This document shows positions 22,700 through 35,060 of a stretch of 64,000 nt of DNA, in pieces. A model generated the notes under the pieces. It was not told where the DNA came from. It saw nothing but the letters and a program-made list of their open reading frames with translations, and searched no databases. Source of the stretch: Spirodela intermedia (lineage: Eukaryota > Streptophyta > Magnoliopsida > Alismatales > Araceae); contig LR746281.1 in assembly GCA_902729315.2 (NCBI GenBank), positions 3,098,501-3,162,500 on the forward strand. The letters are read 5' to 3'. A program made the position numbers and the translations under genes. How positions within the stretch are numbered: the first letter of the stretch is position 1; the number at the start of each line of letters is the position of its first letter.

Positions 22700-23185
22700 A
22701 AAGTCATCTAGTCAACAAAATATTAACATACTAGTTTTTGCATGAGTTTTATTTGCTCTTTCTCTTCACCACTTTCTTCTACATTCGTCCTACAATTGTT
22801 TCTTGGGTTGATGTGCTCCATGTTACCAAAAAAAAATATTTTGTCCTTAATTGCAAACAATAACATTAGAAACAAGAATTCATATTTGAAAAACAGGAAA
22901 ATTAATTTTTTTCATAAATAAGTAAATATATAAACCAAAAAGATTGGTATCTTCCCAATAGAACAAATATAAGCTCAATTATCATTAAAAAAATAAACAA
23001 AATAGATAATCAAATTATTTTAAAATTACCATTATTTGATGAAACAATCAGACCTAGTATGGCTTGATTCCTTTCAAAACACCTCTTCAATGTAGATTTC
23101 TAGATGCCCATGAAAATAATGTCAAGATAAGCTTCTCAACACAACCCTAGAATTTCTTTTCAAACCATTGAAACAATGTTACCTA
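22700..23185. repeat. Long diverged direct repeat, copy b
   Basis: Counterpart of 20,250-20,650, with AATAGATAATCAAATTATTTT, GATGAAACAATCAGACC, GTAGATTTCTAGATGCCCA and AATGTCAAGATAAGCTTC. The DNA between the copies (20,660-22,690) contains no recognisable transposon protein. Confidence 0.55.
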
Positions 23186-24332
23186 CAACCATCTTGATAA
23201 GTGCATATACAAGAATCTACTTTAGCAAGCGAATTTTCTTAAAAATACCATACAATGAAATACAAAAAATGTTACTTTATATTTCCATTATCCAACTAAC
23301 CAGTGATGAGTTACAAAAAAATAAATTCAGATAAGGTAGCAAACAATGCTTACACAAGTAAATAGACATTAAAAAAACCATATAATCTTAAAATAAAATA
23401 TATAATAATGTAATCTTTTTGAGGATAACGGTTCATGTAGATAATCAAAGCACCTTTTCAAAATACAAAAGCAAATGCAGAACTTTATGTGTCTAACTTT
23501 TAGTTCTATATATTATTGAAATTCATAGGCAGTAGAAAAAGATTCATCCTTCATTCTTTGAATGCAAAGAAGGGATAGATATGATTGAGGGACTGTAACA
23601 TGAAGGATAAAAGATTCACCCCAGTACCAACATATCTTAGCGACAAAATTCAGAACTAAGAAGTTGCTACTCTTGAAATGTTTAACTCTATTTAGAGGTT
23701 TTCTTATCTAGAGATGAAGCCTGGGATTCTAGTGTTAATCATTCAATTTTCACATAGAGATTCATTCATTGAACAACCTAATAGAGAATAGAAGCTACCA
23801 AAATTTCTACATATGGGAAGAAACTAAGCTTGAGGAATACCCAAATCAATTATCTTAGTTACTTAAAAAATGTGTTGCTTCCTCAATGAAATGCAGAGGA
23901 TTCATGAATTGAAATCTACTTATAGCCAGAAAATTATTACATATCAGTCAATTATCACAAATTATATGCCCACTTGTCTACATGCTTTTCCTTTTTCCAA
24001 CAACTATTTTTCTTGATGAAAAACCTTTGATTCATCTCATGCCATTATGCCCCACATATGTACGTAGAATTTACTTCAATGAATACTCAATTAAATATGG
24101 CACGTAAAAAATGGCATAGATAACCTCCCCCCATGATACATCTCACTAAGGAATTATTTCCATATGAAGGTTTTTCATGCTATTTATATCAAGGTGACTA
24201 AGTCGTGCACTGAAGATAGCTAGCTTTCTCAAGATGTATCATGGACTTGGTTAACACATGTAGAAAAATAAAGCTGATTCTTGACCACATGACTCACCTC
24301 ATTGGGAGCCATGGTCTAAGAACCAGAAGGCA

Positions 24333-24690
24333 TGTGTTGGCCTAATTCTATATCAGATTGACCTAACGTAAAAAGCATCTCAAATTAGCCCATATTTAGT
24401 TTTTCTATTTTTTCTTTCATTTCTCTTTTTAGGCTCTTCAAATTTATTTGAATGGACTGAAATTTAAATTTTAGGTGCCCAATAATAGAACCCCTTATTT
24501 TTGGGAACATCCTAACTAATTTTCAACCTATTTAAACGCTCCCTTATACCCCAAGAGTCATTAATAAATTCTGCAAATTTCTTACTCTTTTGATCTTCTC
24601 TTCTTCTTATGGTGGGTTACACCACCTCTTGTGGATTCAAGGAATGCTTTTTCAATGACTATCTTCTAGAGTCGATTTGATTAAGTCAAA
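24333..24690 (+). repeat. Left LTR of the Ty3/gypsy fossil
   Basis: It shares with the right LTR, in order: TTGGCCTAATTCTAT, CATATTTAGTTTTT, CAAATTTATTTGAATGG, CTGAAATTT, CCAAGAGTCATT and CTTGTGGATTCAAGGA. The end is uncertain because the last ~100 bp are rearranged relative to the right copy. Confidence 0.75.
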
Positions 24691-25008
24691 AGCTTATATG
24701 AAGCTTGATTTAAAATTGGGTTTAGATGGGCTATTATGGAAAAGTTACATGACAATCATTTTTTAAAGTTAAATAACATTTTTTTGCCCTTTGAATGTCC
24801 TTAATCTTTATTAGAGAAAGGAAAAACTTGAGCTCTTAATTCTAGTAATACGCAAAAGTTTCAGCTTGAACAGTCAAAACTAACACCCACTTCATATGCT
24901 ACAACTACTAGAAGATCAACAACTACTAATACACCAAAATCAAATAGAGTTATTCCATCTAGAAAAAGTTCTGCACATAAAAGATTCTCATGTCTTATTT
25001 TATTTTTA

Positions 25009-27900
25009 AGTTTGACAAATGTAATGAAGAAGGACATAAGTGAAAATCGTATTTCAAATTTATTAACATTAATTTAACATAATCTATTAAAGAATAATAT
25101 TCTGCTAGAGTAGAAGTTTAAGAAAATATTTCTGACAGTGGTGAAGCTTGATGTACATACCAAAGAAATAAAAACATCCACCAATACATAATAAATTAAG
25201 AAAAAGATGTAATGTGAATGGAAAAATATGTGATCCTGTAATTAACTTTAGTACTAGTCAAATATTGTTTTCTCTACTATGGTAAAAAAATTAATATTCA
25301 AGATAGATAAACATCAGCATCTATAAAAGGTTGATTAGATTAGAAAAGATTCCCAAAACAAAAGTTATACATACATGTTCGGTAAAATTTTCAATTGACA
25401 ATTTCTTTTCATACATTTTAATCTAATGTAGCTGCTTGGGATGCATATCATCCTATTTGGGGAAGATCATAGCAAATTGATTTATATGTAACTCAGGATA
25501 GTAAAGAAAATCACTATATTTTACAAAAATAGTCAAAAAAATATTTTATGTCCAATAAATGATAATAAGTTTTCTAATAGTATCAATGAGAAAAAATTGT
25601 AATCATGATTAATAAGAAAGAAATTTTAAACAAGTTTTATTGAAATATCTTAAATATGTTTACTTGTTAGAAATATGAATATTGGATTGAAATTTTCAAA
25701 TTTTAAACATGAGGTTTCATAGAAGGTGTTAAGTGATTTTACTACTACACAAAATTTACCTAATCATCTTCCTCAATTTAGAGATATACATCATACTAAC
25801 GTGATTTCAGGCGTATGTTTTTCAAAGCCTCATTATAGAATGAGTTAAGAGAAAAATAAAAATTTAGAAGAACAAGTTGAAGAATAAGTTGAAAGTACTT
25901 AAGTCATAAAAATATTAGTCTTTTCTTAGGTCCTATGTTATTAGTTTTTAAAAAATTATGCAAATTGGTAAATTTATGTAGACAATAGAACCATGAATAA
26001 AACATACTAGTTATAAATTTTCAATTTCGAAATTAGATGATATACCTAATATGTTATGTAACTAAATCACTTTTCTAAAGTTGATCTTAAAATTGGTTAT
26101 CATCAAGTTTTAATTTGTCTAGGTGATGAATGAAAAATTACTTTTAAGACTAAAGCAAGACTCTATGAATGACATGATACTATTTGGCTTATCTAATGCA
26201 TCAGGTACTTTATAAGTATGATGAATTAGGTGTTAAAGTTATTATTAGAAAATTCATTGTTATCTATTTTGATAGATAGTATTATTGAAGAAGATAGTAT
26301 TTATTATTTGAGATATGTGATAAGTATCTTAAATCAAAATGAGTTATTAATAAACTTAAAGAAGTGTAAATTTCTGAGTTTAAGTTTAGTAATTTGTGCA
26401 AATGGGATCATGAAGAGAAGGTTCAAAATTATCAAAATATTGGCCTATCCCAAGGAATATATGAGGTTCCCAATTTTCATTTATTAATCTCTTTTTTTAG
26501 AATATTTATATGAAATGACGGCCATATTGTTTCTCTAATTACTAAATGCATGAAAAAGGAGATTTTAGATGAACTAAGGTGTTCGATTAATGTTTGATTC
26601 TTATTAATGGAAAATTATGTTCTACACCAATATCAACTCTTCTGAAATTTGACAAATTATTTGAAATAAAATATGATGCCTCACTTATGAGAATAGGAGC
26701 TATATTATCTCAAGAAGATTGTATGATTACCTCTTATAAAAATTAACTGATCATAGGAGCAAATAGACTTCTAATGAATTACAGTTTTATGTTGCAGTTA
26801 GAGCATAACATAGTTAACAGCATTCTTTAATTCAGCAATAATTTATTATCTTTATTGATCATCAAGTTTTAAACTCTATCAACAGTTAAATCAATATAAA
26901 TATAAAACATGCAAGATGGAACTCATTTGTTTAAAAGATCACTTCATGTCACCCTGGATGCCAAATTAACTAGTTTTCAGTATTTGAAAAAGTTAAAAGC
27001 TGAGTATTAAAAATTTACCCAAATTTAGATTGTTTGCATGAAAAATAAGTCACTCATAAGATTTCATATTGAAGAAGATTTTCATTTTTTTGGAAATCAA
27101 TTATGTATTCCACAAAGCTCACTACATAAATAATTAACTCTTGAATGACATGTAAGAAGACTAGGAGGATATTTAGGATGTGATAAAAATCTTAAAATTA
27201 GTTGGAAAATACTATTTTTGGCCCCAATTAAATAAATGAGTTTAAAACTGAGCAAATATGTCAAATTAATAAAGTATAATGTCAAAATACTAGATTTCAC
27301 ATTATTATATTATAAATTTTGAAGTGACCCTAGGCTGATATTTAGAAGGATTTCACTTAAAGATTATTGTGAACTTAGAGGGCGAATATTTAGTGATTGT
27401 GGATCAATTTTTATAGATAATACATTTCATTGCACTTAGGAAGACAAATGATTTTTTATTTTCTACTTTTTTTACAAGAATTTTCATCTACATTTGATAG
27501 ATTTATAAAAATAATTTGGAACAAGTGTCACAGAAAAAAAACATGATAGAGCACATAAAGATAGTACATGAAAGTGTTAGAAAACATCTTTATGTCAATT
27601 ATGTCAACTATAAGGAGAAACTTGACAAAATTAACAGAAAAAATATTTTTGAGGAGATGATTTGGTTATAGTATATTTGTGAAAAGAACAACTATCATGT
27701 ATAAGTTAGAACAAGCTCTATCTGAAGTATGACCTATATAAAGTCATCTAAACAATTGATGACAATGACTACCTCATAGATCCACCAAAAACAATAGGTG
27801 TATCTTTGAGTTTCAGTGTTCTGAATTTTTATCACTATTATCTTGAAATACATGAAGATTCAAGAATGAATTCTTTTAAAGCAAGAGAGATTGATGCAGT
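25009..27900 (+). pseudogene. Gag-pol remnant of the Ty3/gypsy fossil
   Basis: Readable pieces in order on the plus strand. A mutated gag zinc knuckle, KCNEEGHK, lies at 25,009-25,045, with its first cysteine lost. The segment before RT (DAYHP, WGRS, then VTQDS) is at 25,427-25,530. The RT start, PHYRMS, is at 25,828-25,848, followed by VDNRTMNK near 25,978 and FSKVDLKIGYHQ near 26,071, then INLKKCKF within the open frame 26,230-26,487. RNase H is marked by LFEIKYDAS and IGAILSQ at 26,655-26,710. Integrase N-terminal traces follow at about 27,060-27,300. The pol end (NDYLIDPP near 27,760, then SRMNSFKARE) runs to about 27,890. Stops such as the one directly after PHYRMS and several frame changes show it is dead. 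Confidence 0.8.
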
Positions 27901-27951
27901 CCATTTGAAGCCCGACTCAAGTGTACAAGCAGCCCAAAAATCTTGAAGACA

Positions 27952-28420
27952 TGAATTGGCCTAATTCTATCTCAAATTAGCCCAACAGAAAATTTGCCCC
28001 CAATAAATAAAAGCATCTTAAATGCATTCATATTTAGTTTTTTTTATTTTTTTTTCGTTTCTCCTTTTTAGCCTTTTCAAATTTATTTGAATGGGCTGAA
28101 ATTTGACTTTTAGGCATCCAATTATAGAACCCTGTATTTTTAGGAGTGTCCTTACTGATTTTTAGCTTATAACCAAGAGTCATTCAATCAATTATATGAT
28201 TTTTTTCCTCTTTTGTTGTTATCTTCCTCTACTTGTGGATTCCAATGCCCATTGTGCATTCAAGAAACCCTTGTGGATTCAAGGATTGAGGTATCTTTGT
28301 CATGTGGATTCAAGACAATGAGTCTTCAATGAAATTTATTTTTGTGGATTCAAGGATGTGTATTTGACTTCAGACAGCTAAGGCTGCATTAGAACGTTAT
28401 CAAATTTGATTTCATCAACT
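27952..28420 (+). repeat. Right LTR of the Ty3/gypsy fossil
   Basis: It begins TGAATTGGCCTAATTCTATC and follows the left LTR closely to CCCTTGTGGATTCAAGGA (28,268-28,285), then continues with further GGATTCAAG repeats not retained on the left. The 3' end is estimated near GTTGCATCA. Confidence 0.75.
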
Positions 28421-28849
28421 TTTGTTGCATCACCTAACTAGAATTTTAAGATTAAACTCTACCTTGGTGTGCAACATATTTGGCTCTACAAAAAATAATC
28501 TATCAACAAACTTTTCAATACAATGTTTGAATTTGTAAGAAATGAGACCTAGCTAAAGCTTAGAGATGAATGGAAGGAGAGAATACATAATCAAGGAAAA
28601 GAGGGAATGCAGATGAAATGATGTAGCCCAAAAAATAGAAAATGAAAATGAGTAAAATTAGAGGGCCAACCACTCTGGATTTGGGTGTAATGAAAAAAAT
28701 GTTAAAGCCATGACTAAAAATTAATTGAACCCAAGAAGGCACAAAAATATACTTTATATAAATTTATTGTCTCTTTTCTTCAAGGTGTTTTAAATGTTGT
28801 CAAAGTTTGTTTTATGTTGTTTGAATATCTATTCAAAGCTATTTCATGT

Positions 28850-29235
28850 CATTTTAGAGATAGATAAAGTTTGTCCCAAGATTTGTACAAAATCCTCATT
28901 TTAAGAGCATCCCACCTCCTTTCTAAGCTTATATGAAGCCCCCATTATAATGTGAGATGGACACCTTTTGAAGTATTTTGAGTTTTTCTCTCTTGTGAGG
29001 TTAACCTCCCTCTACTTGCAGATTCAAGCATTCCCTTGTGGATTCAAGGGTTCGCTTTATATCTCCTATATTCAAGGTTAGCTCCTTGAAGATTCAAGGG
29101 TTAAAGGCCCTAAATATTTGTATTTATAACTTGATTTATTCTTCAAGGTTTATGTTTTGTGAATTCAAGCTCAAATCTTACTATCTTCCACATCATTGTT
29201 GTGTTAACAAGATGGTCAGAGAAGCTCTTCCTCTT
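28850..29235 (+). mobile_element. Possible solo LTR or LTR fragment related to the Ty3 element
   Basis: It shows the same LTR-style sequence: a pyrimidine-rich stretch, CCTCCCTCTACTTG, then several GATTCAAG repeats including CCCTTGTGGATTCAAGGG (29,033-29,050), as in the LTRs just upstream. No internal coding remnant adjoins it. It could be a solo LTR of a related family. Confidence 0.4.
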
Positions 29236-29713
29236 CCTTGACCAATTGAGCAAGGCCACCTTGTAAAACTTTGATTATTATCATGTGGTAATAAAAAATT
29301 TCTCATGAAATATTGGGGCTCTTAATTATAGTATCCTAACCCACATAGAAAAGATGGCCTTATTCATCCCAAACAAGCAGTGTAATTCATTACTTCAATG
29401 GCTAGTACTGTCCCAAATAAGCAGCATAACTCATGGAAAATATTATGAATTTCTGATAACTTCTTTAGGCATAAATTAATCAAATGGTTAGTTTTCAAGC
29501 CCAGCTCTATTCCTAATTATACACAATACATGTATGAGAGAGAGAGAGGAAGAGAGAGAGGGTGTGTATTTCAAAATACATGGATGACTCAACTCAATTG
29601 GCCCTAGCCCAAGAATTTGGCCCAAAAAAAAATGACTCCTAGCATTTGTTGGGCCAATGGGGTCCAAGCCTAGACTAGAGCCTCTCTCTCATCACTATAG
29701 TACAACTAGAAGA

Positions 29714-29757
<44 letters not shown>

Positions 29758-32700
29758 CCTCATGGAGTCTATTTTCTAGGCATTTCACTAGTTAATTGTG
29801 AAATTGTATACACATCTCATTTATTTAAAACTTAGTTAACCATTGAAATCATTCATATCATTTGGATAAAAAAATATAATGGGCATAGAAACTCATCATT
29901 GAGCTTGACCTAACAAGCGACCCTTTATCTCATTACACTGCACTCACTTACTATAATTATTATAAGATATCTATATATATAGTTAGGCTAACATCTTTCC
30001 TTCATTGGGTGAAATTTTCATGGGTAAATTATGCACAATTAAAAAAATTCAATTTAATTGTATACATAGCTTTGTGATTTGGCTTTGTAATTTGGTCCAA
30101 GCTTGGCTTGAAGGTTTCCTGATTCACGTAGTCTTGCATTATGCTTATTAATATATATATATATATAATATTTACATTTACATTTACATTTATATTTATA
30201 TATATGAGCACTACTAAGATTATTTGATAAATTAAGAGCATATCTAATGTGTGATAAGAAAGGATATTATGGAAAAATAATTCAAATTAGAATAAAAAAT
30301 GTATAGTTTGTGATTTCTAATTCAGCCTAACACCATCTAACAAACATGAATATTGAGATTTTTTATGTGCAATAGTGTGGAAAAGATAGATGACTTGCTT
30401 TTATATAACAAGTTTTTATTTTTTCAATGCATAATATCTCAAATCGCCAGCTCTAAGTAATCTTCAAAAGTGATTAGTGAACCATACTTCTAAAAGTCAT
30501 GACCTTTTATTATTTTTGGGTAGTCAAAGGAAAATATTTCCAAAACATGTCTTGTGCGAGTTTATTCATTAACATGGGAAGGATTCTCAAAGGATCATGA
30601 TATCATAAAATAATTGTGCTACAAAGAGTTAATTGTTAATAAAATATAATATAGAAAATGATAACTATGAAACATTGTATTTTTTCCATAGACCTATCAT
30701 GGATTTATTTTGTGTAAATTTTTGTTAATTATTAAATTCCATGCCTTTCTCAAACCTTCACAAAGAAAGAGAAGAGAATAACAAAATACTCTTGATTTGA
30801 CATTCAAATCAATAAGCTTTCCTTTACTATAAAAGTAAAATTTTATATCACATATTATCTTTTCTTGGTTTTGTGTTTTTTTGTGTGTGTGAAAGGGACT
30901 CTGATGAACCTAAAGAGGAGAATAATTACATTTATATACCACCACACTTGATTGGGTCTACATTGACCAGAGATAGCAGATCATCCAATTATCTACATTA
31001 TTACCTCATAACTCAGCTAGCAAGATAAAATCAAATTCACAAATCATACTCTTATTTATCTAACCTTGAGTCAGAGAGAAAAGGACATATTTTTATCAAC
31101 CTTGCATCAAATAGCAACACATTAATTGATTCAACACTATTACAATTCAAGTCCACTATGGTACAAATCACTAAATTAAGATAGGAAAACTTTTTAAGGT
31201 GACTAAATAATTTGAAGACTAAATTTTATTATTAATTGTAGAAAATTTTAGAATCCTAAAATTTTTATATCTAAGCAAAGAGAAGTGAGAACTTTTCAAT
31301 TAGTATTCGTTACCTAGAGCCATAAATCTAGAAGATGATTATGATGTTAGAATTTTATGTTTACTGAAACTATTAAATTCAATGTGTAGGTTGTTAAGCT
31401 AAGAATTGAGTGTGTAAAACATTACAAAAATAGTACTTCTAGTGGATGTGATGAAAGGAGAATGAATAACTATAACTTCTTGTGTATAATTGTGCTAATA
31501 GTCATACTTAGAATAAATTTGTCTCTAGATTTTAATTTGACACAAGAATCAAATAAAATAACATCTAAGGGAAGAGATTTTTTAGATCTAAATCTTTAAC
31601 ATTCCAACATTTTTGTAATGGTCCAACTCCTTGTCTACATCCTCTCCAAGAACACCTTAATCTTTGGTTCCACTTAATACAAAATTTAGTCAACAACAAC
31701 TGATTATCAAGCTAAATTCCATAGAATTTCATGCATAAATTTTCATCTTAATTTACACTCTAAAAGGCTCAAATACAAATATCCAGATCAACTCGGTTGA
31801 GTAATTAAATCAGGACTTAGCCATAAGTTTATCCCATATAAAATGAAGAATATATGATCTTGGGATTTTCTATAAGTAGATGGAGACTTGAATCACATCT
31901 TAAATTTTTCAAAGAGGAAGAAAAATTGTGCTCGATTTTATTTCTTTTTATTTAAGAAAGCTATTTGATTGATGAAAACATTCTCTCTTAAAGTAGATTG
32001 AAAAAGATTGCAAGTGAAACAGATTTTACTCTATAAAAACTATTAGAAAGAAACTAGATATTATTAAGAGATTATAAGTGATTTTATGGAACAAATTAAC
32101 CACTTTGAGAGAGGTTTGAATTTATAAAGAAGTTTTCAATTGTAAAATAGTTAGAAATTCAAATGCTGATAAATCACTAAGACACATTTGTTAAAGACCT
32201 AGATATCCTATAAGGTTAAATGAATGTGCATAGTCATTAAACATCAATGTATAGATCTAAAGCTATCAAATGAGTCATGTCTGATAAGAATATATTTTTG
32301 TTATAACAAAACCAAAAGTACATCTCTTAATAAACTAATAACTTTCTAATCCAATTTAATTCAAATCATCTCAAATAAAATGTGAATAATAATTAGACAC
32401 ATTAAACTAGGCTTTCAATATGTGACATCATTACTTCAACGATGAATGATATCTCAAAATAATTTTTTCACTACTATTGAATAATATTTAGAAAATTATC
32501 AATGGTTATTTAATAGGGCAATTTCAATCAATTAATTATCCATTAAGAATGATAGAAAGTATTAATTTGATATCTAGACAACTAGGGCATTGATTAAACT
32601 TCCATCCCAATATTTACTTCAACAATTCACATGAAATCTGATCGGTTAATCATTACTTTAATTCATGGGTAATTCTTACTATTACCGACATTTGTAATAG

Positions 32701-34190
32701 CAGAAAAAATGTAATAATTTTGAAGAGAAAATTCATCATAATTTGGAATTCAAAAAAATATGAGTATTAAACAGATTTCTTCAAGTAAATTTTAAATATA
32801 TAATATCAATAACTTATATTATCCATGAATTTACTCAATTAATTTCACACATGTCTAAAAATTTACTAATATGCATTTCATATACATTGTATATTTCAAA
32901 TAATTAGGTTTATTTATTCATCTTATGTGTGTTTCTATGTATCCAAACAACAATTCATATGAGAAATGTGTGAAATGTAATATTTAAAACATATAAAATT
33001 AATATAACGACACAATTATCATTACTTTTGATAGAAGGTGAATTTAATGTCTTATTTTGAAAATGGTTTTATAGACGTAGTCTTGAAAACATCTACTAGA
33101 AAGGTAACTGAAATAATAAAATAATTTTTCAAATAGATCAAACTAAATATAAATAATTCAATTTAGTATGCTTTCTGCAAGATTACTGAATTTATAATTT
33201 TCTCCAAAAGCAATATGGTTCAGATACCTAACACAATTGATTAAAATAATATTTACTTGAAAGCTTATATAATAGATATTGATTGCAACCGATTGTTGAT
33301 AAGTTTACTCAAAGAAGAATTCAACAAAAATTTACATCAAAATTTAAAATATATAAATAATTATGAATTTTATAATTTATAAACACATTTTTTTGTGATT
33401 TTTTGGGCACACATGCAGGTCATTAAGGTTGGGAATTAGTCATTGAGCCAATTGTTTGTTCTATTAAGTTGTGAAAATAAGGAAGACATTTGCCCAAATG
33501 AGGATAAGACGAGAGAAATTAAAAAGAAAACATCCAAAGTCAAAAAAGAGAATCAAGATCTATACTTATCTTCATCCTTCAAGAGTCTCCAAGCAAACTT
33601 CATCTAACTTGAAGCATTGTTGTAGCCACACCAAGCTTCTGCTACCTTTGAAGATCTCTTGTTACCTAGCATAATGAAGAGCTTCATCACGTTCATCTTC
33701 TTCCACAATATGTTTCTACACAAAAGGATGATAATACAGTTGAGCTAAATATTTTCTAGTCTCAAAGATTAATAGAGACTTGAGTATAGTTTATAGATAA
33801 AACTTGTGAAGTCTATGCTCAGAGTTGCTAGAGAATCTAGAAATCTAGCAAGAAATAATAGACTTATAGAGTCTATGTTGAAATAGGTTGCTAGAGAGCC
33901 TAAAAATTTATGCTGTATTAGACTTATAGAGGGTGTTGTTGCTATGAAATTGGATCCATTCTCAGGATGAGAATAATGGAACCGAAATTATGATTTATGA
34001 AGAGTATGTAGGCAAAAATTATAAAATTGTACAACTAAATAAATGCATAATTAGGGATAACAGTGGAAATTAAGCAATGGGTACGTAATGAGAGGAAAAG
34101 GCATGAAACTTTTACTCCGTATTAGAAAAATGATGAAAGAAAATATCAATGAACTCCTCAAATCATAAACTCAACTGAACTAGTCTTCGT
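29236..34190. other. AT-rich gene desert, right part
   Basis: Nearly 5 kb of AT-rich DNA with no open frame longer than about 70 codons that shows a domain. It includes a (CT)n-(TA)n microsatellite at 29,714-29,757. I see no gene, RNA or clear element terminus. Confidence 0.6.
29714..29757. repeat. (CT)n-(TA)n microsatellite
   Basis: CT repeat passing directly into a TA repeat, the same compound type as at 10,208-10,297. Confidence 0.9.
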
Positions 34191-34198
34191 CTCCAAGC

Positions 34199-34649
34199 TC
34201 ATAAGGCTGTTGAAATAGTCCCATTATGAGCCCATGCATTAGTTTCAAGGATTGCACCTCGTGTGCCAATCGCAGAACGCGAGAGAACCCAATCAAGAAG
34301 CGAAAAAAAAACTAAAACCAGAAAGAACAAAGTTAGAGGAAAGATAGCAGAAGTAAACTTTGCTCCAGCCGAAAATCTCCATGTTAGTGTCCCGCAACAG
34401 TGCCTCCTTGGACTGACAGGCTTAATTCTCTGAGAATCGGGGCTCCGCGGGAGACAAACTGGACAAGGCTCGTGCACGGGGAATGGGCATGCCGGGCAGA
34501 ACGCCAGCCTGCGGAACGAGTAGCCGGCACGGCGGGCGGCCCCGCCGAAGATGAAGGCGCGCCGAGAACAGCGCTGCTGGGGCGCCGTGGGCTACGTTGT
34601 AATGGGCGAGAATGATGCGAACCATTTGGGCCACAATCCTATCTCCCCG

Positions 34650-34680
<31 letters not shown>

Positions 34681-35060
34681 GCAGCAATTTCCTTCATGGA
34701 ATCCGGTCACTCGTGTCGGCCACTGGAAAAGCCTTGGAGCGGAATCAGCTTTAACCGAGTTGGCTTCAAGAGCTATCATTTCCTACTTTCAAAAAGGCTC
34801 CCGATGTGATGCCTCCACCTAGTGCAGCAACAAGCACTCTATTAATTAATAACGACAGGTTCAGTAGGCCAAGTTCAACATGCTGGCCATCAATCAGGCA
34901 TACGCCGGGTATAACAACCTGCTATCGCACTTACTCTGGGAAAAAAGCTTTTTTAAAAAAATTGAATGCCGTTTTAATAATATTGAGCATGGTTTTGACT
35001 ATTGAAGCCTTTCAGCCAATTGGCACCAACTCTTTGCGTACACTAGAAACCTGATGTTTG
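34199..35060. other. GC-rich orphan patch, no gene recognised
   Basis: A GC-rich island (about 34,380-34,660) with a (CT)n tract at 34,650-34,677 stands out at the edge of the AT-rich desert. Overlapping open frames on both strands (34,199-34,477 and 34,422-34,697 minus; 34,400-34,615 plus) are about equally long, as expected of GC-rich non-coding DNA. The minus frame with MVRIILAHYNVAHG could be a first exon, but I find no partner exon. It may be a gene fragment or a promoter remnant. Confidence 0.35.

Larger units (their letters stand above)
16660..24332. other. AT-rich gene desert, left part
   Basis: About 7.7 kb of AT-rich DNA without a gene I can support. It holds decayed repeats listed separately. 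Short open frames (17,178-17,378; 17,409-17,690; 20,801-21,001; 22,121-22,357) show no known domain. The stretch 21,330-22,460 is less AT-rich and contains a phrase common in plant retrotransposon LTRs (TTTAGTCCCACATCACTTG, 22,206), so it may be an old insertion. Confidence 0.6.
24333..28420 (+). mobile_element. Decayed Ty3/gypsy LTR retrotransposon
   Basis: A fossil element in plus orientation with two recognisable LTRs and the remains of gag-pol in the usual Ty3 order: gag zinc knuckle, reverse transcriptase, RNase H, integrase. Every domain is interrupted by stops and frameshifts, so it cannot encode a working polyprotein. The total length of about 4.1 kb is shorter than an intact plant Ty3 element, so internal deletions are present. 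LTR divergence is high by eye, indicating an old insertion. The outer 5' boundary (TG at 24,333) is supported by the start of the right LTR at 27,952; the 3' limit is approximate. No target-site duplication could be fixed. Confidence 0.85.
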
